Shown here piece by piece: positions 10,401 to 13,840 of a stretch of 13,840 bases of DNA. Where the stretch lies: NCBI RefSeq assembly GCF_000003605.2, contig NW_003156741.1, forward strand, positions 241,470 through 255,309, read 5' to 3'. The notes under the pieces were generated by a model. It was not told the origin of the DNA. It was given only the letters and a program-made list of their open reading frames with translations, and made no database searches. This DNA comes from Saccoglossus kowalevskii (taxonomy: Eukaryota; Hemichordata; Enteropneusta; Harrimaniidae). A program made the position numbers and the translations under genes. Within the stretch, counting starts at the first letter, position 1. Each line of letters begins with the position of its first letter.

Positions 10401-10527
10401 CTTGTAGAGGGTACGAGTGGCTCCCGTATTTGACGTTGAATGGACTTACAGGAACAAAAAGGGAAATGTATGGTTGTATGGAGATTTTCTGAAAGCCGAA
10501 TCAACTGACCTATCTAGTATAAAGTAA
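1493..10527 (+). CDS. SSUH2-like: SSUH2 (ssu-2 homolog)-like protein with DnaJ-type cysteine-rich zinc finger, 11 exons
   Basis: Proposed join: 1493-1495, 2300-2378, 3311-3395, 4343-4472, 8390-8450, 8699-8883, 9271-9350, 9547-9627, 9727-9805, 10037-10141, 10408-10527. All introns are GT-AG, every phase matches, and the total is 1008 nt (335 residues plus TAA). Seen: a proline-rich N-terminus (residues 20-50); an acidic-basic segment (57-99); a YKLYLF..R.VRW block (100-114); the family signature VDDGSNG...PWEIPV (123-139); CxxC pairs at 163/166, 184/187, 198/201 and 216/219; a beta-rich block IEMTVYF (229-235); and a C-terminal block with VEWTYRNKKG. Known: SSUH2 proteins are animal proteins with a DnaJ-like central zinc-finger domain. 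Human SSUH2 has been linked to tooth development and the nematode gene came from a suppressor screen. The biochemical role is not settled. Inferred: a soluble intracellular protein, since no signal peptide or membrane segment is visible. Family assignment rests on remembered motifs, not on a search. Exon 1 is the weakest part. Confidence 0.85.
1496..2299 (+). other. Intron 1
   Basis: Bounded by GTGAGT and TTTCAG. It holds no recognisable exon or element. ATGCGCGGACATGCGCAGT near 1559 is an imperfect double NRF1-like word about 60 bases after the donor, consistent with promoter-proximal sequence. Confidence 0.5.
2300..2378 (+). CDS. SSUH2-like: SSUH2-like exon 2 (residues 2-27 and first base of 28)
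   Basis: The acceptor is TTTCATTTCAG and the donor GTATGTAT at 2379. Only one frame stays open across the 79 nt and fits the next exon. It reads NNSTSFSSSVKQ...PPRGYDDLL, a Ser-rich then Pro-containing stretch. A short Pro-Gly-Tyr motif in this position fits what I recall of the variable N-terminus of SSUH2 proteins. It ends in phase 1. Confidence 0.7.
2379..3310 (+). other. Intron 2
   Basis: A U2-type GT-AG intron with AT-rich, stop-dense sequence on both strands. I see no repeat or exon in it. The open stretch around 2533-2760 shows no family motif and has no splice-site context. Confidence 0.65.
3311..3395 (+). CDS. SSUH2-like: SSUH2-like exon 3, proline-rich (residues 28-55)
   Basis: The acceptor is AATTCAACAG and the donor GTAGGTAA at 3396. 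The 85 nt begin in phase 1 and end in phase 2. The peptide is EECVLIRPPTTPRPSPPPD followed by VVEQKHVVG, a proline-rich linker leading into the conserved region. The donor at 3396 is required. A competing GT at 3400 would keep an in-frame TAG (3397-3399). Confidence 0.75.
3554..3992. mobile_element. Non-autonomous TIR element (MITE), TTA target duplication, Harbinger-like
   Basis: The ends are inverted repeats of 24 bases (3554-3577 and 3969-3992) that begin AGCCACCCTGACACTTGCAC and differ at one position. TTA flanks both sides (3551-3553 and 3993-3995), as expected for a 3-bp target duplication. Three-base TTA/TAA duplications are typical of the PIF/Harbinger superfamily, so that is the best guess. 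The interior has no transposase frame. It is made of many degenerate copies of a short word (CGTAAACT, CGTGAACT, TCGTCGTG and their complements), the left half tending to one strand and the right half to the other. The single TIR mismatch suggests a fairly young copy. Confidence 0.85.
4190..4295 (+). repeat. Imperfect repeats of about 40 bp with GGTCA words
   Basis: Three units can be lined up starting at GGGTCATATGTCAC (4191), AGGTCACAACAG (4235) and AGGTCACATGTCAC (4273). The first two continue into AGAATTT-type A-rich sequence. Unit starts are 44 and 38 bases apart. It lies about 50 bases before exon 4. Confidence 0.45.
4343..4472 (+). CDS. SSUH2-like: SSUH2-like exon 4 (residues 56-99)
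   Basis: A T-rich tract and CAATCAG precede the exon, and the strong donor GTAAGTAT follows at 4473. The exon starts in phase 2, completing a Gly codon, and ends in phase 0. The peptide has DGHLTKEEAKQW and then YDDRYPEHVLKHLKV. This matches the family pattern of an acidic 'T-x-E-E-A' helix followed by a stretch before the Y+L..F block. The frame remains open upstream into the intron, so the AG at 4341-4342 rather than an ATG sets the start. Confidence 0.85.
6218..6225. promoter_or_regulatory. Perfect CRE palindrome TGACGTCA
   Basis: TGACGTCA sits within the 10-base palindrome ATGACGTCAT, in a short CpG-rich patch (GCCGTCGG before, TCCGTTTCGGGTCGG after) that contrasts with the AT-rich intron. 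CREB/ATF and related bZIP proteins bind this word in animals. Use as an intronic enhancer or alternative promoter is only inferred. Confidence 0.35.
6349..7269. mobile_element. Candidate non-autonomous TIR element flanked by TTAA
   Basis: Inverted ends GGTAGGGATGCAGGTT (6349-6364) and its complement at 7254-7269 match at 14 of 16 bases. TTAA lies outside both (6345-6348 and 7270-7273). TTAA duplications are the mark of piggyBac-type elements. However, TTAA also contains TA, so a Tc1/mariner-type element with ends starting AGGTAG cannot be excluded. The 921-bp interior is AT-rich, has a T16 run near the left end, and has no transposase frame. Confidence 0.6.
6385..6400. repeat. T16 homopolymer
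   Basis: Sixteen consecutive T residues just inside the left end of the candidate TIR element. It could equally be the poly(A) tail of a minus-strand insertion, but no such element was recognised beside it. Confidence 0.9.
7411..7635 (+). repeat. Diverged tandem duplication, period about 138 bp
   Basis: Three word pairs recur in the same order: GCCTTAGCCGAT at 7446 and GCCTTATCCGAT at 7584 (offset 138), GTCAGTTC at 7473 and 7612 (offset 139), and ATCTGAT at 7494 and 7627 (offset 133). Preceding words with ACC-AG...GTATT also correspond. The sequence between them has drifted strongly. The origin is unknown. Confidence 0.55.
7879..7901. repeat. (AT)n microsatellite
   Basis: Twenty-three bases of alternating A and T, within intron 4. 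Confidence 0.95.
8390..8450 (+). CDS. SSUH2-like: SSUH2-like exon 5 (residues 100-119)
   Basis: The acceptor TTTTTTCAG follows a T-rich tract, and the donor is GTAATA at 8451. This 61-nt exon lies 3.9 kb from exon 4. The peptide YKLYLFCEVRIVRWRRSPHR aligns by eye with the SSUH2 block of the form Y-x-L-E-(T/S)-F-x-E-(T/S)-R...W. In a typical member the second half of that block is acidic or Thr-rich; here it is strongly basic. Confidence 0.88.
8699..8883 (+). CDS. SSUH2-like: SSUH2-like exon 6: PWEIPV signature and first CxxC pair (residues 120-181)
   Basis: The acceptor is TTTTCTCAG and the donor GTATGT at 8884. The 185 nt go from phase 1 to phase 0. The peptide contains PVDDGSNGQVPLPWEIPV, the most recognisable SSUH2 signature, then KTVYVPHSALVRACEYCVGKG. 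The last part is the entry into the zinc finger, with Cys163 and Cys166 in a CxxCxGxG repeat. This exon carries the strongest family evidence in the window. An ATG lies inside the exon at 8714, but the open frame continues upstream of it to the splice site. Confidence 0.93.
8884..9270 (+). other. Intron 6
   Basis: Bounded by GTATGT and GATACAG. It contains the words AAAATGGCCG (9021-9030) and CCAATCAG (9041-9048), which resemble YY1 and CCAAT-box sites. No coding sequence or repeat was recognised in it. Confidence 0.6.
9271..9350 (+). CDS. SSUH2-like: SSUH2-like exon 7: second and third CxxC pairs (residues 182-207)
   Basis: The acceptor is TTGGATACAG and the donor GTATGAA at 9351. The 80 nt go from phase 0 to phase 2. 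The peptide reads VICDPCDGRGW, a full CxxCxGxG repeat, and then GGCSACNSTGRK, a repeat in which the first Gly is replaced by Ser. Cysteines are at residues 184, 187, 198 and 201. This resembles one arm of a DnaJ central zinc-binding domain. Confidence 0.9.
9547..9627 (+). CDS. SSUH2-like: SSUH2-like exon 8: fourth CxxC pair and IEMTVYF block (residues 208-234)
   Basis: The acceptor is CTAAATCTCAG and the donor GTACGT at 9628. The 81 nt start and end in phase 2. The peptide contains TCWHCDGSRKIKW, the fourth CxxC with a degenerate tail (Gly-Ser-Arg instead of Gly-x-Gly), then HIEMTVYF. That fits the family's 'hydrophobic-x-(L/M)-T-V' strand directly after the zinc finger. The exact donor is set by phase: a second GTAC four bases downstream (9632) would not join exon 9 in frame. 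Confidence 0.87.
9727..9805 (+). CDS. SSUH2-like: SSUH2-like exon 9 (residues 235-261)
   Basis: The acceptor is TTCTTCACAG and the donor GTAATA at 9806. The 79 nt go from phase 2 to phase 0. The peptide YTRIADYIANNLDIPKEMF then LQSTHTT corresponds to the family region after the zinc finger, where a short helix and an '(I/V)P.E.(L/F)' turn are expected. The other two frames are closed by stops. Confidence 0.85.
10037..10141 (+). CDS. SSUH2-like: SSUH2-like exon 10 (residues 262-296)
   Basis: The acceptor is TTTTGTTAG and the donor GTATAT at 10142. The 105 nt are in phase 0 at both ends. The peptide has ASPVLSIDEDNIKTTAKRF and then DYHNERVLQQ. It fits the family's C-terminal helix that ends in a run of basic and Gln residues before the final beta strand. 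Confidence 0.85.
10408..10527 (+). CDS. SSUH2-like: SSUH2-like terminal exon 11 with stop codon (residues 297-335)
   Basis: The acceptor is ATCTTGTAG. The frame runs 39 codons to TAA at 10525-10527. The peptide RVRVAPVFDVEWTYRNKKGN then VWLYGDFLKAES matches the family's closing '..P...V.Y.W.GK..' strand followed by a Tyr-Gly turn. It ends soon after that block without a cysteine-rich tail. A further spliced exon is unlikely because the stop is in frame. Confidence 0.87.
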   Translation, partial: RVRVAPVFDVEWTYRNKKGNVWLYGDFLKAESTDLSSIK

Positions 10528-10714
10528 ACAAATCAACCCGCCTCGACGCCACAGATTCAAATTTAGAACCTATTTTCACATGGATTTTGCGAGTTTAATA
10601 TTGACATTAATGTGTTACATCACGTACGACTACGTACGACTTTAACATTTACTTGAATGGAGAGAATATACATGTTGACAGTGAGGAAATTAATCTTCTT
10701 GAAAAAACAGTACA

Positions 10715-10720
10715 TATAAA
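10715..10720 (+). terminator. SSUH2-like: Weak variant poly(A) signal TATAAA
   Basis: TATAAA lies 188 bases after the stop and is followed by GTGCTCTC and GT-rich sequence (to about 10760), the type of downstream element cleavage requires. It is a non-canonical hexamer, so the call is tentative. The alternative is AATAAA at 10979. Confidence 0.25.
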
Positions 10721-10978
10721 CCGTGCTCTCTAGTGACGTAGCGAGTATGTGACGACACGGTAAATACACCGCGCACAGTATCCATATTGTTTTTTTCTGT
10801 GGTCATGTCTCCTCTTTATAAGAGTTGCAATATTCTAAATGATGAATTATTACACAATCAAATAGTTAGTTTTCTGTTCAAAACGATACTGCTATCATCC
10901 TAGCCCCGAATCCACGGCGTTGTCGATCCGTTAATTTGAATCGCAAACTGAGTGGATGTACACGTTTTTGACGAAGCA

Positions 10979-10984
10979 AATAAA
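10979..10984 (+). terminator. SSUH2-like: First canonical poly(A) signal AATAAA after the stop
   Basis: This is the first AATAAA downstream of the stop codon, 452 bases away. The following 60 bases include TTTTATTG but no clear GT-rich element until about 11099. If used, it gives a 3' untranslated region of roughly 0.5 kb. Confidence 0.35.
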
Positions 10985-12257
10985 CCAAGCCTAAACTCTT
11001 CAAGTTGAAGTCTGAAAATTCGATTTTATTGTAAAAAACAACAATTAGACTTCTACGCTGCGCAATTTGGTAAAATTCCCTTTTATACACATTTAATTGT
11101 GTGAGTTATTCTTGTGTGTCAAAGATATTTTGTCATTAGCAGGATACAGGTGGTGGTTTATGATAAAGCAGCTGACGACTGAATGAAAATACCAGGTTTT
11201 TTTATTCAGCTAGAGGGCGCTATTTATCAACATATGCTTTTAAACACACTGCATGGATGTATCGTGACTCAAGATTACGTTTTGACATGCTTTCTTTAAT
11301 GATCCTTTACTCGATAAAACAGAACACACCTTGGGGATGTTTTGTGAGAATGTTTTCGTGTTTGTAATAAGTGATAAAAGCAGTTTTTGGCATGTAAGGC
11401 AATATCACTGAAAATAACACAGTGGTTTTAATAATCTAGAGTGGTTTTAAGAATGGTTTTGCTTGTAGTAATATTACATGTCAATACATTAATTTATGCG
11501 ACCTGTCAAACTAGTGTATTATTCTTAGCTAACTTGCCTAACACGTACTTCCGCTATTTCAAGATATATCACGTGCAGTCAATGAAATATGTACCTCATT
11601 TAAAAGGCATCATGTTGGAGAACAAGAACAAGGTTGGAGTGTGAACAATAATGGACGTGGTGCACAACTGCAAGAGCGGACATGAAATAGATATTTATTA
11701 CTACTGGTAAAACGCATATTGCTTCATTGTGTATACTCTAAAACATGCAATAAGATAGCTTATCGCCTTGGTATAATGACAGGTAACGATACTCTTTGTG
11801 GTCACAGTAACATAGATTTAGCTCAGATGACGTGTATTGCAAGACAGAACCAGCGACCAACATAAACGAAACTTGTTTCATTAGTGATATTGCACTGTTG
11901 AAGTTAACTTCCATTTTGTTTTCTGCATCAACATATCACAGTTTTTATAATGATTATATTACTTATGTCAGTTATTTAGGCATATAGTTATGATAATAAT
12001 GTTGTACGATTTAAAATATGGCAAGTATTGCAATACACTACATCGTATTATAGTAATTTGCTTACACTGTAGTATAAATGACTTTTAGATAATCTAACTT
12101 TGAAAACCGGATGGAACAGTATTTTAGACAATCAGCTACCACAATAGTACATGTATTCCGGAGTTTAAAAATGTTTAATTCTAGATTAGTAGACTTGCAA
12201 TCTAACTAGAACTTTACCTCTGCCAACATAACGTAGATTCGTAACTATCGTAGTATT

Positions 12258-12543
12258 TTGAATCTGACTATGCCGTATTCTAGGCTTATCATCTACATAG
12301 TAGTTGCAAAATTATTTAATATAACCTGACGTTTCGAACAGAGTATTCTTCCGCAGTGATAAATATCGATCGCCTGTGTTCTCTGTTTTCCTGCGAAGCT
12401 ATGTAGTCATGTTATACAGGCCACTCAGCTCCGGAACGTACGACATAATCCCAGAAGCAAATTCCCTGCAGAATTCTGTAGGTACACTCCGAGTAGGACA
12501 AACTCCAGACAGCACAACGTATGGAGACAATGTTATTTAATAT
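12258..12543 (-). mobile_element. Possible retroelement end fragment
   Basis: On the minus strand, CTGCGGAAG is followed by TTCGAAACGTC (12328-12356). This resembles the CTGA...GAAACGTC phrase seen at the ends of many invertebrate retroelements, including Penelope-like elements with hammerhead motifs. On the plus strand an open frame of about 40 codons runs through 12420-12540 to TGA. Boundaries are not visible and there is no terminal repeat or tail, so this is a fragment at best. Confidence 0.3.
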
Positions 12544-13840
12544 GAGTGAACCATAAGCCGTAATTTTTATAGTTGAACATCCTTTTTTTTAACTATATAA
12601 TATATTTATTAAGTCCCGCGATTTAGAAAGTCCCTATAAAAATATTATTTTTGTTAAATAAAGACTGAAATATGTAAAATTTTAGAGTTACATCAAGTGA
12701 ACGTTCTTCATCTTTCCTTTTGTATTGCATTTTGCTTTACGAGGGGCTGAGACTAGCGATGACACGATGCCATCTCTGTGTGGTTTTGCTTGGTTGAAGG
12801 GTTTGTGAACGAGGAGATTCAGAGTACCGGAGTAACGTTTAAGAACACGTGAATTAAATCGTTATACTGTACCCAAACAAACTTATCCAAGGACTCTTTC
12901 AAAAATGTTAAATTAATAGACAAAAGTACACAATGAAAAGATGAGGACTAAAGAGGGCGCAAAACACTTCAATATGTAAGCCCATGATGACAGGAAACTA
13001 TTTTAACGCAGCATGAATTGTTATCTGTTACAGGCTTGTGATCTGTGAGGGCGCAATAACAAATATATATATGTGTGTTTAGACACTGCAAAATATGTGA
13101 GTAATAAATTTTAATATGCGGCTAGATTGTCTTTATATAACGTATACTCACATTCGCTAGACAAACATTAAACCACGATCCAATTAATACGTATTAATTC
13201 CATACAACATTCACGACACCTTAACACACATATGCACACAACGATAAATATATAGTTGTTGCATAAACTAGTAAATTATATTATATTATATATATTTCTA
13301 CAGTCACTGGACCAAGGAAGCAAGTTTATATAGAAAGTGAATGATATCTATCTTGTCAAACCAATAGTGCTGTAGTTCACAGTGCTTAACGCATGGGACC
13401 GGGAACAGCCACTGGTGGCGCTGTATACAATCTAAATCTATTTAGTCTTTGCCCAACGCTCACATCGGAGAACACTTGCACAGACATTTAAATTGAATTT
13501 GGTGACCAGTAAAATGTAAGAAAAAGCGTGTACAGTCTTTAAGTAACCACAATATACGAATATACGGCGTTTCATAATAAATTCTTTCTATTAATAATTG
13601 CACCTTAAAATAATATTCATGAAATATGTCTACATCGCGACCTTGTTAAAGTTATTAGCATATTGTATACGCAGTACGCATGCTTCTGGCATTTTTTCCG
13701 TCTTCTCCAACGCATGTGTCATCACAGTGAGGTCAATTGTATTTTACGTTTTTTGCAATAGAAGCATTTGTCATTTTTCAGTTACAAAAATGTATGTCAG
13801 CGGTTCCTAAACTTCCTTAGCTTTCATTTCTTACCATTCA
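12544..13840. other. Flanking DNA, no gene recognised
   Basis: AT-rich sequence with a further AATAAA at 12657-12662, a low-complexity (TTATA)n/(AT)n stretch near 13276-13296, and scattered GGGCGC words (12955, 13049, 13415 region). No exon, RNA gene or bounded repeat can be supported on either strand. Confidence 0.55.

Larger units (their letters stand above)
10528..12257 (+). other. 3' untranslated and flanking DNA, no gene recognised
   Basis: Downstream of the TAA the sequence is AT-rich and stop-dense. Open stretches on the minus strand at 10878-11090 and on the plus strand at 11441-11644 show no family motif and lack splice or start context. A short run of AGTGGTTTTAA-type words lies at 11421-11460. 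Confidence 0.6.

Noticed and set aside
10878-11090. Minus-strand open frame with a basic C-terminal part
   Set aside because: No family match recognised, no splice or start context, in the 3' flank of the gene.
11441-11700. Plus-strand open frame with a hydrophobic start, and a short ATG frame at 11651
   Set aside because: Looks like a chance AT-rich frame; no following exon with matching phase could be found.
13598-13810. Hydrophobic 70-codon frame near the window end
   Set aside because: Composition is what AT-rich DNA gives by chance; no motif or gene context.
1-13840. CRISPR array, prokaryotic operon, phage or defence system
   Set aside because: No spaced direct repeats, no ribosome-binding sites with long frames, and clear spliced-gene structure instead.

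Overview
The window looks like AT-rich eukaryotic nuclear DNA from an animal. There are no long uninterrupted reading frames. A protein can instead be assembled from short exons joined by GT-AG introns, and the rest is intron or intergenic sequence with microsatellites and transposon remnants. Marine invertebrate deuterostomes (hemichordate or amphioxus type) are a reasonable guess from the intron sizes and repeat style, but the species cannot be read from the sequence.

One gene is supported, on the + strand from about 1.4 to 10.5 kb. It encodes a protein of the SSUH2 / ssu-2 family, which carries a DnaJ-like cysteine-rich zinc-finger domain. Ten coding exons run from 2300 to 10527 with matching splice phases. 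An eleventh, 5' exon that would supply only the ATG (1493-1495) is proposed. The joined coding sequence is 1008 nt, or 335 residues plus TAA. The middle holds the family signature around PWEIPV and then four CxxC pairs spread over three exons. The ends are less typical.

Layout: 1-1430 is upstream DNA with a perfect (TTTA)n array and no recognisable gene. At 1430-1495 there is a promoter-like cluster (inverted CCAAT, a near-match to the TCTCGCGAGA motif) next to the proposed start codon. Introns 1 to 3 are about 0.8-0.95 kb each, and intron 3 contains a well-formed 439-bp terminal-inverted-repeat element with TTA target duplications. Intron 4 is 3.9 kb and contains a CpG-rich patch with a perfect CRE palindrome, a candidate 921-bp inverted-repeat element flanked by TTAA, a diverged duplication of about 138 bp, and an (AT)n run. 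Introns 5 to 10 are short (99-387 bp) and separate the zinc-finger and C-terminal exons. From 10528 to 13840 there is 3' flanking DNA with no supported gene. It holds candidate poly(A) signals, a fragment resembling the end of a retroelement on the minus strand near 12.3-12.5 kb, and several GGGCGC-containing motifs.

No prokaryote-style system, CRISPR array, rRNA or convincing tRNA was seen. The most interesting points are the shortened, partly degenerate zinc-finger domain, the ATG-only first coding exon, and the two intronic inverted-repeat elements.
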